Assembly: GCF_022539255.1 (NCBI RefSeq)
Contig: NZ_JAKZBV010000001.1
Coordinates: forward strand, 3,472,001-3,536,000
Direction of reading: 5' to 3'
Length of the DNA: 64,000 nt
From: Sinomonas terrae
GTDB taxonomy: Bacteria > Actinomycetota > Actinomycetes > Actinomycetales > Micrococcaceae
Shown here: in pieces, positions 44,023 through 52,224 of the stretch
Position numbering within the stretch: position 1 is the first letter of the stretch
Layout: the number at the start of each line of letters is the position of its first letter
Program-made: the position numbers and the translations under genes
The notes under the pieces: generated by a model
Database searches by the model: none
What the model was told of the DNA's origin: nothing
The model's input: the letters and a program-made list of their open reading frames with translations, nothing else

Positions 44023-44061
44023 CGTATCCGGCGACGGCCGGAGGTCGCGCACGTGGCGCGT

Positions 44062-44928
44062 TCAGTCCTCGTAGTAGACGTGGAAGTCCGCCAGCAGCTG
44101 CTCGTCGACCAAGAGCTCTTGGCGGCTCTGGGTGCCGAGATGAAGTGCCACCGCGGTGGCCAGAGTCTGAGCGACTGAGGTGAATACCGAGAGGGACCGG
44201 AGGATGGTGACGCCTTCGGTTTCCAAATAGAACGTGATGTCCGCGAGGCGGGCCAAGGGCGACGCCGGGTCGTCGGTGAACGCGATCGTCGCGAGGCCGC
44301 GGTCCTTGGCGTGCTGGAGGGCGTGCACGGTATCGGCCGTGTAGCGGCGGATCGAGACGGCCACGAACGCCCCCTCGGGATCGAGGTCGCGGAGCTGGTC
44401 GACGAACATGCCCGCAGCTGGGGAGATCTGCTCCACATGACGGCGGACAAGTTTCAGCAGGTAGCTCAGCAGCTGGGCGATGGGGGCGCACTTCCGCAGT
44501 CCCATGACGTAGACGGCCGGGGCTTCGGCGATAGTTCTGACTGCGTTGTCCCAGTCCGCCTGATCGATTCTCGCGTAGCTTCGAGTGAGGTTGTCCTTCT
44601 CGTGCTCGAGAACGGCGCTGAAGAGGGATCCCTGCCCAGTGTGCTGCTGGGCGCGCTCGAAGCGCGAGACAAGGTTGACCTGACCCGAGAGGTGGTCGCG
44701 GCAGAGGCGCACGAGGGCCGGGTACCCCTTCAAGCCGAGCATCGTGGCGAACCTGACCAGCGACGACTGGTTGACCCCCGCGACCTTGGCGGTTTCGGCG
44801 ATGCTACGAAGGGCCGTGCCTTCTGGATCGGAGAGCAGGACTGTAGCGATGCGCCGCTGGCCAGGAGCGAGCGCGGGCATCCGCTCCTGCAGCTCGGCTT
44901 GGAGCTCTTCGTAGGTTCCCACGGTCAA
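44062..44928 (-). CDS. RpiR/MurR-family regulator with SIS domain
   Basis: A 288-residue transcription factor. The N-terminal HTH_6 domain (RIATVLLSDPEGTALRSIAE then TAKVAGVNQSSLVRFATMLG) binds DNA. The SIS domain (about 120-260) has VYVMGLRKCAPIAQLLSYLL and VAVSIRRYTADTVHALQHAK, which sense phosphosugars or related ligands. The start is TTG 44928, behind GGAAGGG at proper spacing; GTG 44922 is an alternative. It converges with the permease and lies just downstream of an aminotransferase gene, so it may control both. Confidence 0.85.
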   Translation of the reverse strand: MTVGTYEELQAELQERMPALAPGQRRIATVLLSDPEGTALRSIAETAKVAGVNQSSLVRFATMLGLKGYPALVRLCRDHLSGQVNLVSRFERAQQHTGQGSLFSAVLEHEKDNLTRSYARIDQADWDNAVRTIAEAPAVYVMGLRKCAPIAQLLSYLLKLVRRHVEQISPAAGMFVDQLRDLDPEGAFVAVSIRRYTADTVHALQHAKDRGLATIAFTDDPASPLARLADITFYLETEGVTILRSLSVFTSVAQTLATAVALHLGTQSRQELLVDEQLLADFHVYYED

Positions 44929-44965
44929 AGGCGTCTTTCCCTTCCGACGGAAAATGCAACAGCCA

Positions 44966-45001
44966 CACTCGTTCCCGCAATTGTAGTTGCGGGAACGAGT
45001 G
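44966..45001 (-). terminator. aminotransferase terminator (or operator)
   Basis: A perfect 15-bp stem CACTCGTTCCCGCAA with loop TTGTAG lies between the aminotransferase stop (45033) and the RpiR start (44928). It could also act in attenuation of the regulator gene. Confidence 0.75.
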
Positions 45002-45032
45002 CGCCTGTTGCCAAGAGCTCTCGCGATTCTGC

Positions 45033-46280
45033 CTAGGAGGCGAGGTCCTGGAGCGCCGTGCGGAGGTGTTCCAGAGAGCCCGCAATCCACGGCAGCCGAA
45101 GGGGATCCTCCGACCGGAGCGCTTCCCAGCGTTCCTGCTCGCTGGCTCCGTAGAGCAGGCTCGTGGCCACCCGTGCGCGGAGGGCCGAGGGATCGTCGCC
45201 GAAGGCTGCACCCGGAAGGACACCGACGGCGTACCGGTCCAAAAGGACCGACGCGAGCTCCTCGCTGGTTCGGATGCCCTTGCGCTCGAGGGTGGGGCGG
45301 ATCGGCTCGAAATCGGGATAGATGTAGAAGCCGGCCTCGGGACGACGGCAGTGCGCGCCTACGGCGAGGAACTCGTCGCATACAGCGTTGGCGACGACGG
45401 CGTGCAGGCGCGTGGAGCGCTCGATGTGCTCTCGGACGGCGTCTGGCTCGGAAAGGACGTGGGCGGCAACCGCCTGCATCGGGGCGGCGAGGCTCGACCA
45501 GACTTCGCTCGCAATACCGACCATGTCCTGTAGCACCCCGTCCCCCCACTCATTGCTGGGGATCCGGGCGAAGCCGATGCGCCATCCGCCCAACGCCAAA
45601 GACTTGGACAGCCCGGTCGTGACGATCGTGCGCGACTCCAGATAGGAGGTTGCAGAGGGCGCGGACTCGCCCGAGTGCACCGTCTCTGCGTAGATCTCGT
45701 CGGAGATGACGGCAAGCCCGTACTTCTCGGCGATGCGGCAGAGTTCGCGGAGGTCCGCCTCGCTCGCGACCGTTCCGGTGGGATTGTCCGGCACGGTCAG
45801 GAGGAGGATGCCGGGGTTCCCACCGCTGTCCTTCGCCTCAAGGATCGCAGCTTCGAGCAGGGCCGGGTCCGGTACCCCACCTGCTTTGGCCGGGATCGGG
45901 ACCTCGATCACCGGCTTGCCCAAGAGGGCCGCCTGGGCCGCGTAGCTGACCCATGAGGGGCGGGCAAGGATCAGGTCGCCTGGAAGTGCGGCGATGGCAG
46001 CGAAGAGCAGGGCCTTGCTCCCGGGAGCGAAGATGATCTGCTCGGCTTCAGTCGGGAGGCCGCGCCGGGAGAACCACTCGGCAGCAGCCTGCCGGGCCTC
46101 TTCGGAGCCCACTACCGCCCCATAGCCGTTCCTTCCAACGGCGTTGTGCAGCGCTTCCGCGATGAAGTCCGGCACAGGCAGCCCAGCCTCGCCGAAACCG
46201 AGATGCAGCACTTCCTCCCCGGCGGCCCTCCTCTTCTGGATCGCCTCATTGATGGCCAAGGTGGCCGAGTGCATCGTCAT
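45033..46280 (-). CDS. PLP-dependent class I/II aminotransferase
   Basis: A 415-residue fold type I aminotransferase. It has the PLP-lysine motif TTGLSKSLALGGWRIGF (Lys of GLSKSLAL), the DNPTG loop (LTVPDNPTGTVASE) and ISDEIYAETVH for the pyridine ring Asp. The ATG at 46280 has GGAG at six bases and is preferred over upstream TTG 46298 and ATG 46292. It transfers an amino group from an amino acid to a keto acid; the exact pair is unknown. An RpiR regulator follows, and the permease is convergent, which suggests a small amino-acid utilisation locus. Confidence 0.9.
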   Translation of the reverse strand: MTMHSATLAINEAIQKRRAAGEEVLHLGFGEAGLPVPDFIAEALHNAVGRNGYGAVVGSEEARQAAAEWFSRRGLPTEAEQIIFAPGSKALLFAAIAALPGDLILARPSWVSYAAQAALLGKPVIEVPIPAKAGGVPDPALLEAAILEAKDSGGNPGILLLTVPDNPTGTVASEADLRELCRIAEKYGLAVISDEIYAETVHSGESAPSATSYLESRTIVTTGLSKSLALGGWRIGFARIPSNEWGDGVLQDMVGIASEVWSSLAAPMQAVAAHVLSEPDAVREHIERSTRLHAVVANAVCDEFLAVGAHCRRPEAGFYIYPDFEPIRPTLERKGIRTSEELASVLLDRYAVGVLPGAAFGDDPSALRARVATSLLYGASEQERWEALRSEDPLRLPWIAGSLEHLRTALQDLAS

Positions 46281-46294
46281 CGCAAGCTCCATCC

Positions 46295-46338
46295 GCAACT
46301 AATATTGCATCAATACCATTCGACGATAGGTTAGTTGC
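46295..46338. promoter_or_regulatory. 8-bp inverted repeat in the divergent promoter region
   Basis: GCAACTAA (46295-46302) and TTAGTTGC (46331-46338) are exact inverse copies, 28 bases apart, upstream of both the aminotransferase (minus) and the DHFR-like gene (plus). The interval is AT-rich (ATATTGCATCAATACC). Possibly RpiR half-sites. Confidence 0.45.
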
Positions 46339-46429
46339 TATTCCACGTCAAGGAAGGGACGGCTCGTGCTAGAGTCCCCACAATTCCGCCACGACCGCAT
46401 ACAAGTCGCAATCGTCCAGGAGGCTCGCG

Positions 46430-47035
46430 ATGCCGGACACGACCTGCCGTATGTCGATCTCGCTGGACGGCTTCGTCGCCGGCCCTGAGCAGAGCCGCGA
46501 GGACCCTTTGGGCAAGCGGGGGCTGGAGTTGCACGGCTGGCACATCGGCGACCCGCGCGCCAACGACGCCGACAAAGTCGCGACCGAGTGGCTTATGCGT
46601 CCCCGCGGCGCGTACGTGATGGGGCGGAACATGTTCGGCCCGGTCCGCGGAGAGTGGGATGAGGAATGGACCGGGTGGTGGGGCCCCGAGCCGCCGTACC
46701 ACGCGCCGGTTTTCGTACTGACCCATTACGGACATGATCCGATCCAGATGGACGGCGGGACGACGTTTCACTTCGTCACCGAAGGCTTCGACGCCGCCTA
46801 CTCTGGGGCTTCGGAGGCCGCCGGGGATAACGGCGTGGACATCGCCGGCGGGGCCTCGACCGTCCGCCAAGCACTGATTGCCGGGGTGATCGACGAACTC
46901 ACCCTCGACATCGCACCGGTCCTGCTCGGTTCCGGCGAGCGCATTTTCGAAGGCGTTGAGTCCTTCGGCTTCGAACCGGTCGAGGTGCTGCACTCACCGC
47001 TGGCGACCCACATCCGTTATCGCCGCGCTGGCTGA
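46430..47035 (+). CDS. dihydrofolate-reductase-fold protein, second copy
   Basis: A 201-residue RibD-C/DHFR-fold protein. It contains MSISLDGFVAGPEQSREDPL, GAYVMGRNMFGPVRGEW, VFVLTHYGHDPIQMDGGTTF and the typical IAGGASTVRQALIAGVIDEL segment with ISxxLLGSGERIF. Such proteins reduce an unknown substrate with NADPH. It is unlike the copy at 38196 in length and detail. The ATG at 46430 starts a clean gene-like frame. Confidence 0.9.
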   Translation: MPDTTCRMSISLDGFVAGPEQSREDPLGKRGLELHGWHIGDPRANDADKVATEWLMRPRGAYVMGRNMFGPVRGEWDEEWTGWWGPEPPYHAPVFVLTHYGHDPIQMDGGTTFHFVTEGFDAAYSGASEAAGDNGVDIAGGASTVRQALIAGVIDELTLDIAPVLLGSGERIFEGVESFGFEPVEVLHSPLATHIRYRRAG

Positions 47036-47134
47036 CTCTGCTTCTCCGCCCGACACCTGGTTGCACCCTTGGGGAACGCGAACAAGCTGTCCCGCTCTAC
47101 CTGCCCAGTTACCCGTGACGGTGGCAGCCGTACT

Positions 47135-47190
47135 GGCTGTTGAGTCGGGGCATTGGCTGTTGAGTCGGGGCACCGGCTGTTGACTCCGGG
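47135..47190. repeat. 20-bp tandem repeat, intergenic
   Basis: GGCTGTTGAGTCGGGGCATT units at 47135, 47155 and 47175 (last one diverged). The surrounding 47036-47361 region has no other gene that I can support. Confidence 0.85.
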
Positions 47191-47361
47191 CGGGCGCCTG
47201 ATGCGGGGGCGGGCTCCCCGCTGAGGATTGGACCTGCTGCTGGCCCAGGCGAGCCCGCCCCCTTGCCCATCCTCCTCCGGTACCCTCCGAGCGCATGGGA
47301 CGAAGGGCCCTTGCTATTTCCGCCCGAGAATGGAAGGGAGTCGTGAGGGTAGGGAGTCTGT

Positions 47362-47520
47362 GTGGAACGTGAGCCTTCGGAACCTGTGCATCGCCAAATC
47401 GTGGAGCAGGTCAGGCGCAGTAGGGACCCATGCGACCAGTGCGGCGAGCCGTGGCCGTGCAGGTTCATCCGGGGGCTGGTGCGCAGCGGCATGCTCGTCG
47501 TCGAGGAGAAGCGGTCCTAG
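47362..47520 (+). CDS. 52-residue protein with DPCDQCGEPWPC motif
   Basis: A short gene starting at GTG, ending TAG 47518-47520. After REPSEPVHRQIVEQVRRS comes DPCDQCGEPWPCRFIRGLVR and SGMLVVEEKRS. The Cys-x-x-Cys-Gly-x-Pro-Trp-Pro-Cys motif plus the following R-x-L-x-x-SG matches the 120-residue protein at 19918, where DPCEGCGEPWPCPVVRDLLK and SG occur in the same order. So two members of an undescribed Cys-motif family exist in 30 kb. The motif may bind a metal. It precedes the Fe-type dehydrogenase by 48 bases. Confidence 0.7.
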   Translation: MEREPSEPVHRQIVEQVRRSRDPCDQCGEPWPCRFIRGLVRSGMLVVEEKRS

Positions 47521-47568
47521 CTGCTGGATTCAATAGGATTGCTGACATCCCGACGCAAGGAGGTTCCC

Positions 47569-48729
47569 ATGACATTCCATATCGCGTTGCCCCGGCTCAT
47601 GAGGGTTGGCGCAGGCGCCATCCAGGAATTGGGCGACGTCGTCGCCGAACTCGGAGCGCGGCGTCCCCTCATCATCACAGATCCGTTTATGCAGAAGTCG
47701 GGGACCGCGGACATCGCGGCGCGGGCTCTCAGCACCGCCGGCTTCGAGGGCGGCGTCTTCGCCGAGACGGTGCCGGACCCCACTACCGAATCGCTCGTCG
47801 TCGGACTTGAGGCCGTCAAGCAGCACGAGGCGGACGTCCTGATCGGACTGGGCGGAGGCAGCTCCATCGACACAGCGAAGGCGCTCGGCTTCCTCTCCCT
47901 CAACGAAGGCCCGATGCGCGACTACAAGGCGCCCAAAACCAACACCGGGCAGTCGTTGCCAGTCGTCGCGGTCCCGACGACGGCGGGCACCGGCTCCGAG
48001 GCGACCCAGTTCACGATCATCAGCGACTCGGAAACCGACGAGAAGATGCTCTGCACGGGTCCCTCCTTTCTACCAATCGCAGCAGTCGTGGACTACGAGC
48101 TGACCCTCTCCATGCCTGCAAGGCTCAGCGCCGACACCGGAGTCGACGCGCTCACTCACGCCATCGAGGCGTACGTGAGCCGGAGGGCGAACCCCTTCTC
48201 AGATGGCTTCGCGTTGGCGGCTATGACGGCCATCGGACGAAACCTCCGTGAGGTCTACAAGGACGGGTCGAACCGAAACGCCCGAGAGGCGATGATGCTC
48301 GCCGCCACCCAGGCGGGCATCGCCTTCTCCAACTCGAGTGTCGCCCTCGTGCATGGGATGAGCCGGCCGATCGGCGCCCATTTCCATATCGCGCACGGCC
48401 TTGCCAACGCCATGCTCTTCCCCGTGGTCACCGAGTTCTCTGTCACCGGTGCCGAGGCCCGTTATGCCGATTGTGCGCGCGCTCTGGGGGTCGCCGGTGT
48501 GGAGGACGACGACGAAGCGTCCGCCCAAGCGCTCGTCACCGAACTCCGCGCACTGAACGAGGACCTGGCTGTTCCCACCCCTCAGTCCTACGGAATCGGC
48601 TCCGACGACTGGGATCGACTGATCCCTCTCATGGCCGAGCAGGCCCTCGCCTCGGGATCGCCGGCGAACAACCCGGTCGTGCCCGACGCGTCCGCGATCG
48701 AAGCGCTCTACGCCAAGATCTACGCCTGA
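47569..48729 (+). CDS. iron-containing alcohol dehydrogenase
   Basis: A 386-residue group III dehydrogenase. The NAD site is IGLGGGSSIDTAKA. Metal ligands are Asp and His in DTGVDALTHAIEAYVSRRAN and two His in HGMSRPIGAHFHIAHGLANA. TTAGTGSEAT is the conserved loop after beta-strand. It converts alcohols to aldehydes (or the reverse) with NAD. AAGGAGG at five bases fixes the ATG at 47569. It is preceded by the 52-residue Cys-motif gene. Confidence 0.95.
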   Translation: MTFHIALPRLMRVGAGAIQELGDVVAELGARRPLIITDPFMQKSGTADIAARALSTAGFEGGVFAETVPDPTTESLVVGLEAVKQHEADVLIGLGGGSSIDTAKALGFLSLNEGPMRDYKAPKTNTGQSLPVVAVPTTAGTGSEATQFTIISDSETDEKMLCTGPSFLPIAAVVDYELTLSMPARLSADTGVDALTHAIEAYVSRRANPFSDGFALAAMTAIGRNLREVYKDGSNRNAREAMMLAATQAGIAFSNSSVALVHGMSRPIGAHFHIAHGLANAMLFPVVTEFSVTGAEARYADCARALGVAGVEDDDEASAQALVTELRALNEDLAVPTPQSYGIGSDDWDRLIPLMAEQALASGSPANNPVVPDASAIEALYAKIYA

Positions 48730-48807
48730 CCCGAGTAGAGGGCGGGCGGCGGTGCCCTTCGATCTGGCACCCGCCTCTTCGGTCTGGCCACCCGTCCGAA
48801 GCATGTC

Positions 48808-49845
48808 CTAGCCGTGGAAAGCCCGGTAAGCATCTTCCGCTCCGGGGTGCAGCGGGACGCCGGCGGTACCGATCAGGGTCTCGGGACTGAGGTACTGGAC
48901 ACCACGGCTCGACGACGGGACGAGTTCCGCTGAGTGCTGGAGGAGGATCTCTACGGTCGAGCGCGCCACATCCCGGTCCAAGTCAGCCCGGCATAGGAGG
49001 AGATTCGCCACGCCTACCGTCCATGTCGCCGGAATGCCGTCGTAGCTGTTCTCTTGGATGAGGACCCGCTCGTAGAAGCTGCCGAATCTGGCCTTCATCG
49101 TCGGGATGAGCGGTGAGAGATCGAGCAGCTGGAGTTTCGTACTCTTTGCGAAGGCCGCAATCGCTGCGGTGGGGACGCCTCCCGACCAGAAGAGCGCCTC
49201 AACGCTCCCGTCGCGAAGCGCCGCGAGCCCTCGGTTGAGCCCGAGCTGGAAGGCAGGCAGTGTTCCGGGAGTGGTCGGAGATGGCGCGGCCGCCGACATC
49301 CCAGCCACCTCGAGCAGCCGCCGAGCGGTAAGAGAGGTGCCGGAACCGGGGTCACCGACAGCGACTGCCTTCCCCGCAAGGTCCGCGACACTCAAGATGC
49401 CGCTGTCCTTTCGCACCACGCAATGCAGGTAGTTCTCGTAGACCTTCCCGAGCGCGAGCATCCTCGCGCCCCCTGCCGCGGAAGGAGCAGACGACGGCGT
49501 GTCCCCACCGAGCCGATCGGACGCCGCGTCCGAGAGGGCGATTGCCAGAGTCGCCTCACCCCGCGCCAGCCTGTCCATGTTCTCGAGGCTCCCGCCGGTC
49601 TCGAGGGCAGAGGCCTTCTTGGCAACGCCGTGTCGCTGGAGGGAAGACGCAAGGAGCGCGGCGAACTCAAGGTATAGGCCTCCGGCTTCGCCGCCGGCAA
49701 CAGTAAGGGAATCGGCAGGCGGCCCGGGCACACAGCCGGCTGCGGTTGGGAGGAGCACGCCTCCGAGGCTCGCCACTAGTCCTGCTCGGAGTGCCTGACG
49801 ACGCGTTACACCCACTCGCCGCCTTGCTGGATCGAAATCAGGCAT
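48808..49845 (-). CDS. TAXI-family solute-binding lipoprotein
   Basis: A 345-residue TAXI-type periplasmic-binding protein (TRAP-associated extracytoplasmic immunogenic family). The start MPDFDPARRRVGVTRRQALR carries a twin-arginine motif, and TAAGC is a lipobox, so it is probably a Tat-exported lipoprotein on the outer face. Family sequences include GGEAGGLYLEFAALLA, LAGKAVAVGDPGSGTSLTAR and ALFWSGGVPTAAI. No TRAP permease gene (the usual DctQM-type partner) is nearby. Its ATG lies inside the last codons of the histidine kinase (8-bp overlap), so it is probably an accessory sensor for the kinase, not a transport component. Confidence 0.85.
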   Translation of the reverse strand: MPDFDPARRRVGVTRRQALRAGLVASLGGVLLPTAAGCVPGPPADSLTVAGGEAGGLYLEFAALLASSLQRHGVAKKASALETGGSLENMDRLARGEATLAIALSDAASDRLGGDTPSSAPSAAGGARMLALGKVYENYLHCVVRKDSGILSVADLAGKAVAVGDPGSGTSLTARRLLEVAGMSAAAPSPTTPGTLPAFQLGLNRGLAALRDGSVEALFWSGGVPTAAIAAFAKSTKLQLLDLSPLIPTMKARFGSFYERVLIQENSYDGIPATWTVGVANLLLCRADLDRDVARSTVEILLQHSAELVPSSSRGVQYLSPETLIGTAGVPLHPGAEDAYRAFHG

Positions 49846-51381
49846 CCCGGTTCTCCCCGCCAGAAGCCGCCGCCCCTTCGCCTGCGATGTCGACGCCGCC
49901 GTCCGGCAGCGCGTCGTCATGCGCGGCAGCGAGCGCGCCGCCGTCCGGCAGCGCGTCGTCGTCCGCTGTGGCGCACGCCAAGGGGAACTCGACCCGCGCT
50001 ATCAAGCCGCGGGGCTCGTTCGGGGCAAGGACCAGGCGGCCCCCGTTCGCCTCCGCGAGCTGCTCGACGATCGGAAGCCCGAGGCCCGTGCCACGCGAGG
50101 CGCTATGCCCTGGCGACCGCCAGAAACGGGTGGTCGCCGCCTCGCGCTCCTCAGGCGAGAGGCCTGGCCCCCGGTCGGCAACCTCCACGACCGCGCTACG
50201 CCCCCGCCGTCCGGCACGAAGAGTGATGCGACCGCCTTCGGGCCCGGCATACTTGATCGCATTCTCGAGGAGTTCCCCGACGATGTCAGCGAGATCGCCT
50301 CGGCCACAGGCCAGCTGCAGCCGCGGCATTGGCGGATTGTCGAGTTCGAGTACGGCACCGGCATGGCGGGCAGACGGCCCGGCGCGCTCGATAGCCTCCT
50401 GGAGGACCGTCGACGGGTCCAAGACCTCGGAGAGTTCGCCCATGGGCGCCTCCGAACCGCCCGCAATCGAGCGCCTGCGGGCCCTGTGCTCGGCTGCCGC
50501 AAGCCGGAGCATCCTGTCCAGCATCTCCTCGACCTGATCGAGTTCCTTCACCACACCAGACGCAGCCTCGCGCTGGGCGGGAGTGTCGAGCTCAAGGGCG
50601 AGGAGGTCTGTCCTCAGCCGGAGCGCGCCCACGGGGTTCCGGAGTTGATGCGACGTGTCCGCGATGAGCTGGCGCTGCGCCTGCATGCTCGCGCCCACGT
50701 GCTCGGCCATGGCGGAGAAGGCCCGGCTCAGCCGCTGCAGTTCAGGAGGGCCCTCCTCCCGCAGTCGAGTAGCGCGTTCGGACTCCTCGAACGCGATCAC
50801 CGCGTCAGTGAGGCGATGGACGGGGCGCAGGACCCACCTTGTGAGGCGCTCCGCGCCAAGGATCAGAAGGACCCACACGGCGAGCGCCCCCAGCGCCACA
50901 AGCAGACAGCGATCTCTCAGCTTCTGCTCGGCCGCAGTCAGGTCGACGTCGATCACGGCCTCGCCGAGCACTTGGCTGGCCGTCCCGAACGAGCGCGCGA
51001 TCACCTCGTTCTTGGGGCCGAACGGCTGCACCCGCTCGAGCGTGAGGTCGTTGAGGTTGAGCTGCGCTTGGGCGACCGCGTTCCGCACATCGGCCTCGTC
51101 GGCACGCAGACCACCGGAGGCGAGCGTCGTCTGCGGCGTGTGGACTAGGACACCCTCGCCGTACAGTGCGGAGTAGCGGTCCATTTCACGCTGCAGCTGC
51201 ACAATGTCTCCGCTCGAGTGGCATCGCCAGCCACCTGGGCGAAGCGGTTGAGCGCAGCCACGCGATTGATCTGCAGCTCTTGGGTCAGCTCGGTGCTCGC
51301 CGAGGCGAGGATAGAGGCGGACACCGCGAGGACGATGAGGATCGACAACACGCTCAGGATCCCCAGGACTCGCAGCCTCAT
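49838..51381 (-). CDS. sensor histidine kinase, frameshifted near its N-terminus
   Basis: The N-terminal frame from ATG 51381 encodes one membrane helix (RVLGILSVLSILIVLAVSAS) and an extracytoplasmic start ending near DATRAE. The rest is in another frame beginning IVQLQREMDRYSALYG. One base is missing near 51208-51216 (restoring DATRSGDIVQLQREM), to give 514 residues. The rest is typical: sensing loop, second helix (CLLVALGALAVWVLLILGAE), HAMP, His of IADTSHQLRNPVGALRL, N-box ELLENAIKYAG, G1 DRGPGLSPEE and G2 GTGLGLPIVEQL. The C-terminus has two DDALPDGG copies. It should autophosphorylate and pass phosphate to the adjacent OmpR-type regulator. Confidence 0.88.
49895..49960. repeat. 24-bp direct repeat at the kinase 3' end
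   Basis: The same 24 bases, beginning GCCGCCGTCCGGCAGCG, occur at 49895-49918 and 49937-49960 in frame and encode DDALPDGG. Confidence 0.85.
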
Positions 51382-52097
51382 GTGCGCTCTGGGCTGTGGG
51401 GCCGTGGGCTGTGGGGCTGTGGGCTGTGGGGCTGTGACGAGCCCTCGATGCGGTAGCCCACCCCGCGCACGTTGATGATGAAGCCCGGGAGCCTGAGCTT
51501 GGACCTCAGCCCCGTGAGGTGCACGTCGAGCGAACGTGAGGAAGCCACGAAAGCATCGCCCCAGAGCGCATCCAGGATCTGCTCACGAGTGACGACCGAA
51601 CCCGAATTCCGGGCGAGGAGCACAAGCAGCTCGTACTCGGTGGCCGTGAGATTGAGAATGCGGCGTCCGACGGCGGCCACTCGCCGGTCGAGGTCGATGC
51701 TCACCTCACCGACTTCGAGACGGTGCGGCTGGGTGCCGCGGGCGCGGGCGGCGCGCCGGGCGACCGCCTCAATCCGGGCGAGCAGCTCGACGAGTTTGAC
51801 CGGCTTGACCAGATAGTCGTCCGCCCCGGAGCGCAGGCCCATCACCACGCTGCGGTCGTCGTCGCGGGCCGTGAGAATGAGGAGGGGCGCATCCGTGACC
51901 TGGCGCAGCTTCCGCAGCACATCAAGGCCGTCCATGTCGGGCAGGCCGAGATCCAGCAGGATCGCGTCGTAGTCTCGGTGGGCCAAGAGCGCATCCGCGC
52001 CCCTGCTCACCCGGGAGGCCTCGTGCGTCGCCGAGCGGACGGAGGCCATCAGCGCGGACGCCATGGCGTCGTCGTCCTCGACGATCAGCACACGCAT
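51378..52097 (-). CDS. OmpR/PhoB-family response regulator
   Basis: A 239-residue regulator. The receiver has EDDD (residues 7-10), phosphoacceptor Asp49 in LLDLGLP, Thr76 and Lys98 (LVKPV). The winged-helix domain has VTREQILDALWGDAFVASSR and SLDVHLTGLRSKL. The C-terminal tail holds three PHSPQ-type pentapeptides (15-bp repeats). Its stop overlaps the kinase ATG (ATGA). It most likely controls the divergent MHS transporter. Confidence 0.95.
   Translation of the reverse strand: MRVLIVEDDDAMASALMASVRSATHEASRVSRGADALLAHRDYDAILLDLGLPDMDGLDVLRKLRQVTDAPLLILTARDDDRSVVMGLRSGADDYLVKPVKLVELLARIEAVARRAARARGTQPHRLEVGEVSIDLDRRVAAVGRRILNLTATEYELLVLLARNSGSVVTREQILDALWGDAFVASSRSLDVHLTGLRSKLRLPGFIINVRGVGYRIEGSSQPHSPQPHSPRPHSPERT
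51391..51435. repeat. 3 x 15-bp in-frame repeat in the response regulator
   Basis: GGGCTGTGGGGCTGT at 51391, 51406 and 51421 encodes QPHSP-type repeats 13 bases before the stop codon. Confidence 0.9.
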
Positions 52098-52155
52098 TGC
52101 CCGGTCCCTTCGTTTCTGCCATTCGAGGGTACCCGCTCACAGGAAGATCGAAGAC

Positions 52156-52210
52156 TTAAGGAAGTGTTAGGAATGGCCGCTCCCGCTTGGGGTGTGAATG
52201 GCGTCACCCC
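52156..52210. promoter_or_regulatory. candidate response-regulator sites
   Basis: TTAAGGAA (52156-52163) and TTAGGAA (52167-52173) form a direct repeat with an 11-base period, the spacing OmpR/PhoB-type regulators use. Nearby an inverted repeat GGGGTG-10 bases-CACCCC (52189-52210) precedes the transporter ATG. Both lie between the divergent regulator and transporter genes. Confidence 0.4.
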
Positions 52211-52224
52211 TAGCGTCAAAGTCC

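Noticed and set aside
42548..44491. A 647-codon minus-strand frame over the permease
   Set aside because: Antisense shadow; composition is Arg/His/Asp-rich and it crosses the terminator and the RpiR gene.
48732..48800. GGCGGTGCC/GGCACCCGCC as a bidirectional terminator between the convergent dehydrogenase and TAXI genes
   Set aside because: The pairing is imperfect and shifted; I could not draw a convincing stem.
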